DNA of 8,278 nt from JAHJGG01 sp041658785 (GTDB taxonomy: Bacteria > Patescibacteriota > Patescibacteriia > Magasanikbacterales > UBA922), in contig JBAZZL010000044.1 of assembly GCA_041658785.1 (NCBI GenBank), positions 1 through 8,278 of the forward strand, given 5' to 3'. Shown here one piece after another: positions 1 to 6,066 of the stretch; the stretch's first letter is position 1; every line of letters begins with the position of its first letter. Under the pieces are notes generated by a model. The model did not search any database, was not told where the DNA came from, and was given only the letters and a program-made list of their open reading frames with translations. A program made the translations under genes and the position numbers.

Positions 1-11
1 TTGGTCGGGAA

Positions 12-2882
12 GTGGCGCGATATACTATTGCCAAGAAGACCGCGGAAGATAGCGCCAAGGAGGCTGTCGAAAAAGAGAGAGGAGAAGTATTAAAGATTGG
101 CGAAGCGGAAATCAAAGTTAAGCTACAGCCGTTGCAAGACAAAATTAAAGACATTGACGGAAAAATCAGAGAAGCTGATCTAGAAATAAAGAAAAACACT
201 GATCCAAATAAACTAGGGGGATTGATAAGAGTGAAGACAGAACAAGAAGAGCTGAGAGTCAGCACAATAGAGGAGATGCGCGCGGTGGAAGAAGGTTATT
301 CAACGCGCGGCGCCAAGATGGCGTACCAAGCGTTGGCAACGGCCGCTATTGAAGCTGAAGCAAAGAAAGCGGAGGAAGATATGAGGAACAGAGCGCTTGG
401 CGGCGTTGCCGCGCGTGATCTTTTTGATCGCGTGCAGGCCGCTGATATTGGCGCCGATGCTGCCAAGAAATTTATAGAAGGAATTAAACAAAAACAAATC
501 GGCGATATTTTTACGAAAGGCGCCGATGAACTGAAAGAAAATTTGAAGCGCATGACGTTTAGTGAAGTGATAGAAGCGGATTTGAGCCCGGGGGCGCGGC
601 TTGCGCTTTCGCAGATACTGGAAGATTACACAAAGGATATTGCCGGCGTGGAAAAGACCGCCGCGACCGATCAGGCGGAGACGGCGTTTACCAAAGAACG
701 ATATGACGTGGAAACGCCAGCAACTGCGTATCGCGCGTGGGTGAAAAAACGGCTGGAAGGGTTTGAGGGAATGGAGCGGGAACAAGCCGTGCGCAGAGCC
801 ATGGGCTCTTTTACCTACCTCATGTTGAGGCAAAAAAGAGGGGAAGTTTTGGGCAAGGATCAGCAAGCGGAAATGATGGCAAGCCAGGAGTACTTGACGA
901 AACAAGCATGGTCTGATGACGGGTTGGCGCGGATTGGGAGTTTGTTGCGGACGAACCGCGAGAAATTAAAATTGCCCTCTGGTAACGTCAGCGCGCTGAC
1001 CGGAGAAGAATTGGAAAAGGCCCAAATGATGGAAGACGTATTTGTCAACCAGTTGGAATGGGGGAAAGTGGGTGGTGACGAAAAACTCGAAATGGTGAAC
1101 AAATCAAGCGGCGAGCGGGCCAATGATATGCAACGCCTCGCGGCCTATGGAGGTGATGTTGGTTTAGTGCAGGCGGAAAATGCGGTTTTGAGAAACAAGA
1201 GAGATAAGAATGTAGGATATAAAGAAGCTGCTGAACAATTAGCAGCAGATGTGGTTACTGATAGAGAAATCGGCATAGCCGCTGAAAAAGGGGATGTCAC
1301 AACCTTAACGACAAAAGCAATCAAATTAGGTCTTGTGGCGAACGATGCCAGCGAACGTATGAAGTCCTTAGCGGCCAAAGAGCTTCAGGCGTTTTATTTG
1401 AATTTTGTGAAGGGACTGTCGGATGCAGGAGAAATCTCGAAAAAATATTTGAGTGAGATAGAGAGTCACGCCGAGGCCAATCAGCGGCTCGCAAGTTTCA
1501 AAAATTTTGCCGCCTCCACCGCGCATCTTGATGACGGAGGACATACGTACTTCAATATGGATTTGGGATTTGCTCACGGACAGCTCTATGATGACGCGGC
1601 CGCGTTTATGGAGTCCGAATGGAAAAAACGGGACGCCTCGGAACGGTATTCCAAATTAAAAATTCATGGTGTTGCCCAGATGGATGAAGTGACCGGGACC
1701 GCAAGCCACTTTCGGCCCGAAGCAATGGCAATCACATTTGGCGTGGTTACCCAGCGGATGCTTGAAAAACTTGACGAGCGCAACAGGCGATTGCTTGTCA
1801 AATTATCCGGCGACGATGCAGATCTTGAACAGGCAAAAACCACGGATGGCCGGTTTTCTATTGGGAAAAAAGACTCTGACTTAGTTGTGAAGACATTTGG
1901 CAATAATGAAGAAGGGGCTTTGAAAGATGTTGCCCGCGATTTTGCGGTCGCGCTAAAGAAAACACCAGAGTTTTTTGCGACTTTGATTGGCGGCCACTCT
2001 GGTGTAAATTTTAATGACTCGATAGGCGGGAAATTCAATTTTGTCATTGGGGAAGGAACTGCACATAAGGAAGAAATTAATGGCACACCAGTTAATGCAG
2101 TTAAAAAATTGCAAGCATGGATCAATAGAATGATAGGTGACGAGAGTGTCTTTCGCGATGACAATAATAAGATTGTTCAATTTCGTGATGAAGATCGCGC
2201 GTATGAGGATGTAGTGATAAGTGATGCAGATGTTAACGCCATCTTGCTCAAATTTGAGGGTAATAGAAAATCGGCACAACAGCAACAGCCGCCAGCAGGC
2301 GGTGGTGGGCAGGGTGGTGGTCCAGCTGCGGGTGGTGGATCCGCTGCGCCACCAGCTCCAGCAGTTCAGGGCGGTCAGGGTGGCGCACCGCCGCAGGCAG
2401 GGACTCCACCAACCACGCCGTCTGCACCTCCGCCGTCGCCTGTAGCACCGTCAGTTGGTCCTGCACCTGCCGCCGCCCACGGGCCTGCGCCACCCCCCGC
2501 GGCTCCTGTAGCACCGCCAGCCCCGATTGCTCCGCCAGATCCAACTGGTGGACCACCAGGTCCTGCTGGTCCTCAAGGTTCTGTTGGTCCTACCGGTCCA
2601 GCTGCTCCGTCATCTTCGTCTCCGCCTCCGCCTCCAACTGCTCCACCTACACACCGCACGCTAGAAATTATACAGAGGGCAATTAGAGAGACTAAAAAAG
2701 AAATTAGGGAGTATACTGAGAGGGTAGACCGGAATCTTGCCCAAATCAATAGTAGAAGCGCTGCTCAAGCCTTTAAAGATGGTGCAAGAGAAAGTTTAGA
2801 CTTTAACAAGATTTTTTTATCTAAATTTGAAAAAGAACTGGCAGATTTGCAAGAGGAATTGAAAAAGTCAGAATCAAAATAA
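12..2882 (+). CDS. Large coiled-coil protein with proline/glycine-rich, collagen-like tail (unrecognised)
   Basis: I do not recognise this family. The first ~180 residues are rich in Lys, Glu and Ala and look like long helices or coiled coil. Residues ~180-750 are a mixed, soluble-looking region with no motif I can name. Residues ~754-880 are low-complexity Pro/Gly/Ala, including six uninterrupted Gly-X-Y triplets at 847-864, as in collagen-like proteins. Residues ~882-956 are a charged C-terminal coiled coil. No signal peptide or membrane helix is visible. The GTG at 12 is the first possible start, but the frame is open to the left edge (from base 3) and no good ribosome binding site precedes it. 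The gene may therefore be the 3' part of a longer one, for instance the soluble tail of a membrane secretion component; that is a guess from the PrgI gene downstream. The proline tract suggests an extended, surface-exposed or spacer segment. The ORF is certain; the start is uncertain and the function unknown. Confidence 0.85.
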   Translation: MARYTIAKKTAEDSAKEAVEKERGEVLKIGEAEIKVKLQPLQDKIKDIDGKIREADLEIKKNTDPNKLGGLIRVKTEQEELRVSTIEEMRAVEEGYSTRGAKMAYQALATAAIEAEAKKAEEDMRNRALGGVAARDLFDRVQAADIGADAAKKFIEGIKQKQIGDIFTKGADELKENLKRMTFSEVIEADLSPGARLALSQILEDYTKDIAGVEKTAATDQAETAFTKERYDVETPATAYRAWVKKRLEGFEGMEREQAVRRAMGSFTYLMLRQKRGEVLGKDQQAEMMASQEYLTKQAWSDDGLARIGSLLRTNREKLKLPSGNVSALTGEELEKAQMMEDVFVNQLEWGKVGGDEKLEMVNKSSGERANDMQRLAAYGGDVGLVQAENAVLRNKRDKNVGYKEAAEQLAADVVTDREIGIAAEKGDVTTLTTKAIKLGLVANDASERMKSLAAKELQAFYLNFVKGLSDAGEISKKYLSEIESHAEANQRLASFKNFAASTAHLDDGGHTYFNMDLGFAHGQLYDDAAAFMESEWKKRDASERYSKLKIHGVAQMDEVTGTASHFRPEAMAITFGVVTQRMLEKLDERNRRLLVKLSGDDADLEQAKTTDGRFSIGKKDSDLVVKTFGNNEEGALKDVARDFAVALKKTPEFFATLIGGHSGVNFNDSIGGKFNFVIGEGTAHKEEINGTPVNAVKKLQAWINRMIGDESVFRDDNNKIVQFRDEDRAYEDVVISDADVNAILLKFEGNRKSAQQQQPPAGGGGQGGGPAAGGGSAAPPAPAVQGGQGGAPPQAGTPPTTPSAPPPSPVAPSVGPAPAAAHGPAPPPAAPVAPPAPIAPPDPTGGPPGPAGPQGSVGPTGPAAPSSSSPPPPPTAPPTHRTLEIIQRAIRETKKEIREYTERVDRNLAQINSRSAAQAFKDGARESLDFNKIFLSKFEKELADLQEELKKSESK

Positions 2883-2914
2883 GAGAACGGCAGCGGAAAG
2901 CGTATTTTACAACG

Positions 2915-2945
2915 TATAATGGCATTATTCTATATGTATAATGCC
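2915..2945 (+). promoter_or_regulatory. Possible -10 elements and small hairpin between two genes
   Basis: The 74-base gap before the gene at 2957 contains two exact TATAAT hexamers (2915-2920 and 2937-2942). It also has an 8-bp perfect inverted repeat, GGCATTAT (2921-2928) with ATAATGCC (2938-2945), and a 9-nt loop. Neither -10 box has a convincing -35 element at 16-18 bp or an extended TGn. This could be a weak internal promoter or chance in AT-rich sequence. The hairpin lacks a T-run, so it is not a terminator. Confidence 0.25.
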
Positions 2946-2956
2946 GCCAGCTATCT

Positions 2957-4453
2957 ATGCCACAACAATTTTTCCAGCACAACCCAGAAACACTGTGGTC
3001 GGAACAAAAGAACATAATCGCCGAATGCTTAAGCGCGGCTCGTAGTTTTTTTGGCGGCGCATGGCTTCCAGATTCGCTTTGGCATTGGCTGGAATTTTTT
3101 TCGGAAGAAATGGAAGAGATGACAGAGACGGATATATCGCGCGCGCGCAAGGACAGAGACGGTGCGTTTTTTGTCGCAATGGTTGGACAGATTGATTTCT
3201 TACTGTTGTTGGGTGTTACCAAACAATTGGATAGTATCCGTTTGCAGATAACCGGCGATCATCCTGTGGCAAAGCAGGAAGCGCGCGCATCGGTTGACAT
3301 ACAGCAAGCATTGCGTTCATTGGATATACAAGAGCGGGCGGTTGACGCACTGCTCAACCTCCTGCAGGCTTTTTCCGCGCGGGATCGCGGCAGTTTAGCC
3401 GTTTCGCTCGGACAGTTGGCAAACGCGTATGGCGAGGTGTCGGTCGCGGCAGAGCTGGCGGCGGCAGCTTTGCGGTACTACCGCCCGGAAAAGCCGTTTG
3501 TTGATTTCGTGTCATTCCACAGCGCTCTTGGTACGGCGCAAACATTGGATTGGATCGCGGTTATGCGATTTTTGGGCGAGGCGTTTGCCGGCAGTGACGC
3601 CGAAACGCGCAAATGGGCAGTATTCACTATGCTGACCAATCCCGTAGACCAGAGTTTTTTTGCCACCGGCGTGGCGCGTCTGTATTTTATGATGATTTTA
3701 CACATCGGATGGTCGGATTTTCCCTCTTTGCTTACAGAGGATAAAGACGCGCTGGTGGCTTCGCATCTCTGGTGGGCGTTGTGCCTAGGAGCGCCAGTTG
3801 GTCAATTGCTCGGAGAGGACTTGGCGGGAGAATCCGTTTTGAGCGATTACATTATCCGTTCAGGAACTTACGCGCAGGCGCTCCTCATCAGCAAAACCAA
3901 AATTTTCTTTGGGCCCGGACAAACACTGCAAGCCGGTCAGTTTTTACAACAGTATCTTGCGTTTGCGAAAGATAATGAGCTTGATGGCTACCAGCAGGTT
4001 AATTATGTCAAAAAGCAAGTAGAGACATTTCGTCTGCCAAAGAATTTTCAACCATGGCTTTTAGAACTTTTGTCAATGTACCTTCATTTGCGCGAGTGTG
4101 ATTTTATTGATTACCGCGGTTTTCTGGCGGAAGCCGGCGTGAAAGAAAAAATGTATGATTGGAAAAGAATTATGACGCAGGATATAGATGAAAATATGAA
4201 AGAAGATATTAAAAGATATTTGCAGATAGTGCAAAGACCGACATGGATAAAGATGCAAATGCTGAATGCGATAGAATCAACGCCGTGGAAAACAGAACCA
4301 TATCTCTCCCGCGCGTTTCAATTAAACGACATATATGAGGATGTGTACAATCCTGAATACGCTCCGTTGGTGTATTTTGATGAAGAGAGCGGTGAATTTA
4401 AAGTGAATAAAAGGTTGCCAAAAACATGGAATATGTCGCGCGAGTTTATATGA
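2957..4453 (+). CDS. Unrecognised 498-residue soluble protein
   Basis: The family is not recognised. The ATG at 2957 is the first start after an in-frame stop at 2939-2941; no clear Shine-Dalgarno sequence precedes it. The protein looks globular, largely helical and rich in Trp, Phe and Leu. There is no signal peptide, no certain membrane segment and no nucleotide-binding loop. Helices of alternating small and large hydrophobic residues through the first half could be a helical-repeat fold, but I see no TPR or HEAT consensus. The C-terminal ~120 residues are more charged and Asp/Tyr-rich. It lies 74 bp after the coiled-coil gene on the same strand, so co-transcription is plausible. Its place a few kilobases upstream of prgI makes a link to the type IV secretion-like locus possible but unproven. 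The sustained 498-codon frame and protein-like composition make it a real gene. Confidence 0.85.
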   Translation: MPQQFFQHNPETLWSEQKNIIAECLSAARSFFGGAWLPDSLWHWLEFFSEEMEEMTETDISRARKDRDGAFFVAMVGQIDFLLLLGVTKQLDSIRLQITGDHPVAKQEARASVDIQQALRSLDIQERAVDALLNLLQAFSARDRGSLAVSLGQLANAYGEVSVAAELAAAALRYYRPEKPFVDFVSFHSALGTAQTLDWIAVMRFLGEAFAGSDAETRKWAVFTMLTNPVDQSFFATGVARLYFMMILHIGWSDFPSLLTEDKDALVASHLWWALCLGAPVGQLLGEDLAGESVLSDYIIRSGTYAQALLISKTKIFFGPGQTLQAGQFLQQYLAFAKDNELDGYQQVNYVKKQVETFRLPKNFQPWLLELLSMYLHLRECDFIDYRGFLAEAGVKEKMYDWKRIMTQDIDENMKEDIKRYLQIVQRPTWIKMQMLNAIESTPWKTEPYLSRAFQLNDIYEDVYNPEYAPLVYFDEESGEFKVNKRLPKTWNMSREFI

Positions 4454-4488
4454 TGTATGGCTGATAATACTGTAAAATTAGAAACTGT

Positions 4489-4526
4489 CCCGCCCCGCAA
4501 AGAAGACGGGGCCCCGCTGCGGCGGG
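4489..4526. repeat. GC-rich palindromic element, copy 1 (REP-like)
   Basis: The outer arms CCCGCC (4489-4494) and GGCGGG (4521-4526) pair. The stem continues as GCA/TGC after a 2-nt bulge. Inside lies the perfect 10-bp palindrome CGGGGCCCCG (4507-4516), preceded by a 7-nt spacer. A second element of the same plan is at 5211-5252. No T-run follows, so it is not an intrinsic terminator. The very high GC content contrasts with the AT-rich sequence on either side. Confidence 0.7.
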
Positions 4527-4549
4527 AGAAACAAGAAATAGAGAAATAT

Positions 4550-4591
4550 TTGTTATTTGTTATTTGTTAATTGTCATTTGTTTCATTGTTT
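4550..4591 (+). repeat. Short 7-nt phased array before the NYN gene
   Basis: Six consecutive heptamers: TTGTTAT twice, then TTGTTAA, TTGTCAT, TTGTTTC and a degenerate ATTGTTT. The array ends three bases before the ATG at 4595 and takes the place of any Shine-Dalgarno sequence. The unit differs from the TTGGAAA-type heptamers elsewhere in the window, but the 7-nt period and the position against a start codon are the same. Confidence 0.65.
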
Positions 4592-4594
4592 ATT

Positions 4595-5098
4595 ATGCCG
4601 GATAGGTTGAACAATTACGCGTTTATTGATAGTCACAACCTTTACCTTGGTGTAAAAAGAGAAGGGTGGCTTATTGATTACAGGCGATTTCGTATATATC
4701 TTACGGAGAAATATAGAGTAACAAAGGCATTTATGTTTATTGGATTTTTGGAGGAAAATCAGGGGCTTTACCGAACACTCCAAGAAGCTGGTTTTTTATT
4801 GATTTTTAAATTAATATTACCGCGCAATGGCGGCGCGGTTAAGGGTAACTGTGACGCGGAATTGGTTTTACACACCATGATTGAATACGGCTATTTCGAT
4901 CAGGCGGTTATCGTCACTGGCGATGGGGATTTTACTTGTTTAGTTCGTTATTTGCAGGAACAGGACAAATTACATCATGTATTGGCGCCAGCTCGCGCGG
5001 TTTGTTCTTCTTTGCTTAAAAAGGCAAGCAGGGGAAGATTTAATTATTTTAACGATTTCAGAAATAAACTTGAATATAAAAAGAAAAACACCCCATAA
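4595..5098 (+). CDS. NYN domain protein (LabA/PIN-like putative ribonuclease)
   Basis: A 167-residue single-domain protein of the NYN family, a PIN-like fold of metal-dependent ribonucleases that includes LabA-type proteins. The motifs are visible in order: the first strand with F-I-D-S-H-N (Asp12, Asn15), K-G-N-C-D (Asp87), and V-T-G-D-G-D-F (Asp110, Asp112). This gives the full acidic set expected for a catalytic site. The length fits a stand-alone NYN protein, and it is probably cytoplasmic. I chose the ATG at 4595. A TTG at 4571 is also in frame but lies inside the heptamer array and would add eight unlikely residues. A terminator overlaps the stop codon, so this is probably a separate transcription unit. 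Palindromic elements sit on both sides, and a truncated paralogue (33 of 62 residues identical by hand count) lies at 5713. The RNA substrate cannot be read from sequence. Confidence 0.85.
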   Translation: MPDRLNNYAFIDSHNLYLGVKREGWLIDYRRFRIYLTEKYRVTKAFMFIGFLEENQGLYRTLQEAGFLLIFKLILPRNGGAVKGNCDAELVLHTMIEYGYFDQAVIVTGDGDFTCLVRYLQEQDKLHHVLAPARAVCSSLLKKASRGRFNYFNDFRNKLEYKKKNTP

Positions 5099-5126
5099 GC
5101 ACGTAATCTTCTTATGGGGGTCTTTT
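5091..5126 (+). terminator. Intrinsic terminator of the NYN gene
   Basis: A perfect 9-bp stem, CCCCATAAG (5091-5099) with CTTATGGGG (5111-5119), has an 11-nt loop and is followed by TCTTTT. The stop codon of the NYN gene (5096-5098) lies within the 5' arm, so gene and terminator overlap. Confidence 0.75.
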
Positions 5127-5210
5127 CATGGGAATCCATTATTAGGATACATCATGAGGATATGGTTTGTCAATAGATTGCGCAATTTTGATGTGGATAA
5201 CCGGAAATTG

Positions 5211-5252
5211 CCCCGCTCCGCATTGATGGCGGGATCCCGTTGTGCGGCGGGG
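5211..5252. repeat. GC-rich palindromic element, copy 2 (REP-like)
   Basis: Same plan as 4489-4526. CCCCG (5211-5215) pairs with CGGGG (5248-5252), there is a 2-nt bulge, and CCGCA (5218-5222) pairs with TGCGG (5243-5247). A 7-nt spacer is followed by the 10-bp palindrome CGGGATCCCG (5230-5239). Relative to copy 1 the centre of the palindrome has changed from GC to AT while staying self-complementary. The 84 bases between the terminator and this element (5127-5210) hold nothing I recognise apart from a lone TGTGGATAA at 5192-5200. Confidence 0.7.
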
Positions 5253-5566
5253 GCGGAAATGACAGTTTGAGCCATTCGGCGGTAGTTTTTTTAAAAACCC
5301 AAAACTTTACACCCCAGCGTGATTTGTTTGCCAAAATTTTACACAGAGGTATAATATTTAGGAAAGACGGCCAGCGGTTTTTTTTGGCAGTGAAAGCGGT
5401 AAAATATGAAAAAAAGATATTTACAAGATGCGGCGGCGAAGGATCTATTGGAAAAAGATTAAAGATCCCTTTTCTTTATCAGGTGACCGGCGAAGAAAGC
5501 GTGGATTTTTATCAGGATAATATCCGGCTAATAAGCGTGGATAGGTTTTTAAGCGGATTAGTTTAA
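5240..5566 (+). pseudogene. Probable remnant of an AAA ATPase with DUF4143-type C-terminus
   Basis: The frame is open from 5201 and could start at a GTG at 5240, but its first codons lie in the palindromic element and no sensible start exists. The C-terminal half (5325-5563) resembles the end of AAA ATPases with a DUF4143, PD-(D/E)XK-like tail. It has a strand like R-K-D-G-Q-R-F-F-L-A-V-K where E-V-K is usual, then K-R-L-K-I-P-F-L-Y-Q-V, and an ending like I-R-L-I-S-V-D-R-F-L-S-G-L. In another frame, 5406-5462 encodes MKKRYLQDAAAKDLLEKD and a stop, which resembles the N-terminus of the same family. The central P-loop region is absent. One reading is that an internal deletion fused the two ends out of frame. 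The alternative is a small unrelated protein of up to 108 residues. The family assignment is from memory of consensus and moderate at best. Confidence 0.4.
5328..5355 (+). promoter_or_regulatory. Sigma-70-type promoter ahead of the ATPase-like remnant
   Basis: TTGCCA (5328-5333, 5 of 6 to consensus), a 16-bp spacer and a perfect TATAAT (5350-5355). Initiation would fall near 5362, about 45 bases before the ATG at 5406 that begins the ATPase-like N-terminal fragment. That supports the idea that a gene once started there. It overlaps the long open frame from 5240, which weakens the case for that frame being coding at this point. Confidence 0.5.
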
Positions 5567-5588
5567 AAGTGGCGTTGTTGATAAATTT

Positions 5589-5648
5589 ATGCCAGTTAAT
5601 CAACCCACCATCCTCGTGAAAAAAGCCGACGGGACGGAAAAACTATGA
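5589..5648 (+). pseudogene. 19-codon duplicate of the start of the gene at 6067
   Basis: ATG at 5589 to TGA at 5646-5648 encodes 19 residues including Q-P-T-I-L-V-K-K-A-D-G. The gene at 6067 starts almost identically with Q-P-T-I-L-I-K-K-A-D-G. Similarity holds for about 11-12 codons at both protein and DNA level, then stops. A 7-nt repeat array begins immediately after the stop. This looks like the abandoned 5' end of a duplicated or split gene, not a functional peptide. It is too short to name a family. Confidence 0.65.
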
Positions 5649-5690
5649 CTGGAAACTGTAAATTGGAAATTAGAAATTGGAAATAAGAAA
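5649..5690 (+). repeat. 7-nt phased array of the TTGGAAA type
   Basis: Six heptamers directly after the TGA at 5646-5648: CTGGAAA, CTGTAAA, TTGGAAA, TTAGAAA, TTGGAAA, TAAGAAA, then a run-out of A/T. These are the units used in the large array before prgI and inside the gene at 6067. It separates the 19-codon fragment from the truncated NYN gene. Confidence 0.8.
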
Positions 5691-5712
5691 TAAAGAAATA
5701 ATTGTTATATTT

Positions 5713-5961
5713 GTGAAAAATTTTGCGTTGAATCATTACGCGTTTGTGGATAGTCAGAATGTAAACCTTTCCATTCGGCGGCAAGGATGGGTTTTGAGTT
5801 GGAGCAAATTCAGAATATACTTAAAAGAAAAATATCATGCAAAGAAAGCGTACCTATTTATTGGATATATTCCAGGGAATCAGTTGTTATATTCTTCTTT
5901 ACAGCAAGCCGGTATAACAAAAAGCGTCTCTAATGGACAAAGCCACATAGACGCTTTTTGA
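5713..5961 (+). pseudogene. Truncated second NYN-domain gene
   Basis: Starting from a GTG at 5713, 67 codons (to 5913) align with the N-terminal 63 or so residues of the NYN protein at 4595, with 33 of 62 identical by hand count. The F-V-D-S-Q-N motif (Asp13) is kept. Similarity ends abruptly after L-Q-Q-A-G. The remaining 15 codons run through the arm of a terminator hairpin and are not NYN-like. The segments carrying the second to fourth catalytic aspartates are missing, so it cannot form the active site. A TTG at 5677 in the same frame lies in the repeat array and is unlikely to be the start. The divergence from the intact gene suggests an older paralogue broken by insertion or deletion at ~5914, not a fresh copy. 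Confidence 0.75.
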
Positions 5962-6017
5962 GGAGGGGCATTATCCTTCGGACGGAACCTTAGGCGTGTC
6001 CCCTCATCGTAATTAGT
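5914..6017 (-). ncRNA. Candidate ~100-nt small RNA or orphan leader
   Basis: Reading the minus strand, a sigma-70 promoter (6052-6024) is followed by a predicted start near 6017. Next comes a closed stem GAGGGG/CCCCTC (minus-strand pairing of 6005-6000 with 5968-5963) enclosing a 31-nt loop region with further short pairings, and then a strong intrinsic terminator (5959-5919). The promoter-to-terminator distance leaves room only for a ~100-nt transcript, and I see no credible reading frame in it. I could not match it to 4.5S/SRP RNA, 6S RNA, tmRNA or a riboswitch class I know. It could be a regulatory RNA, an antisense RNA towards the NYN fragment, or a leader whose downstream gene was lost. 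Confidence 0.45.
5919..5959. terminator. Strong bidirectional intrinsic terminator
   Basis: A perfect 11-bp inverted repeat, AAAAAGCGTCT (5919-5929) with AGACGCTTTTT (5949-5959), has a 19-nt loop containing a further TGG/CCA pairing. The A/T ends provide a U-tract on both strands; on the minus strand the stem is followed by TTTTTGTTAT. It closes the minus-strand small-RNA candidate and would also stop + strand transcription from the NYN fragment. Confidence 0.75.
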
Positions 6018-6023
6018 AATAGT

Positions 6024-6052
6024 AGAATATCATGTATTATTATCACTGTCAA
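6024..6052 (-). promoter_or_regulatory. Minus-strand sigma-70 promoter with extended -10
   Basis: On the minus strand there is an exact TTGACA (6052-6047), a 17-bp spacer, and TATTCT (6029-6024, 4 of 6 to consensus) preceded by TGA, which fits the extended -10 pattern TGn. A purine start is available about 7 bases downstream, near 6017. It is the best promoter in the window and points at the terminator-closed segment 6017-5914. Confidence 0.6.
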
Positions 6053-6066
6053 TAGCAATTGTGGAT

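Noticed and set aside
300..905. Long minus-strand open frame (201 codons) opposite the first gene, and similar minus-strand frames at 1664-2164 and 6307-6717
   Set aside because: They lie wholly opposite well-supported + strand genes, give Phe/Ser/Arg-rich or otherwise non-protein-like translations, and have no promoter or start context.
4489..4526. Intrinsic terminator after the gene ending at 4453
   Set aside because: The hairpin is strong but followed by AGAAACAAGAAATAG with no T-run on either side.
4595..5098. RAYT-type transposase moving the flanking palindromes
   Set aside because: The encoded protein has NYN motifs, not the HUH and catalytic Tyr arrangement of RAYT/Y1 transposases.
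5192..5200. Perfect DnaA-box match (TGTGGATAA, i.e. TTATCCACA on the minus strand), with near matches at 5745-5753 and 6060-6068
   Set aside because: There is a single exact site, the near matches lie in or at the start of coding sequence, and no AT-rich unwinding region or dnaA/dnaN gene is nearby. Not enough for a replication origin.
4977..5270. Overlapping + strand frame of 97 codons across the NYN gene end and terminator
   Set aside because: It starts inside the NYN gene in another frame, crosses the terminator and the palindromic element, and its translation shows no protein-like pattern.
5963..6005. 4.5S/SRP RNA, because of the TCCGAAGGA-like loop on the minus strand
   Set aside because: The conserved GGAA tetraloop with its flanking asymmetric internal loops is not present and the long closing helix is missing.
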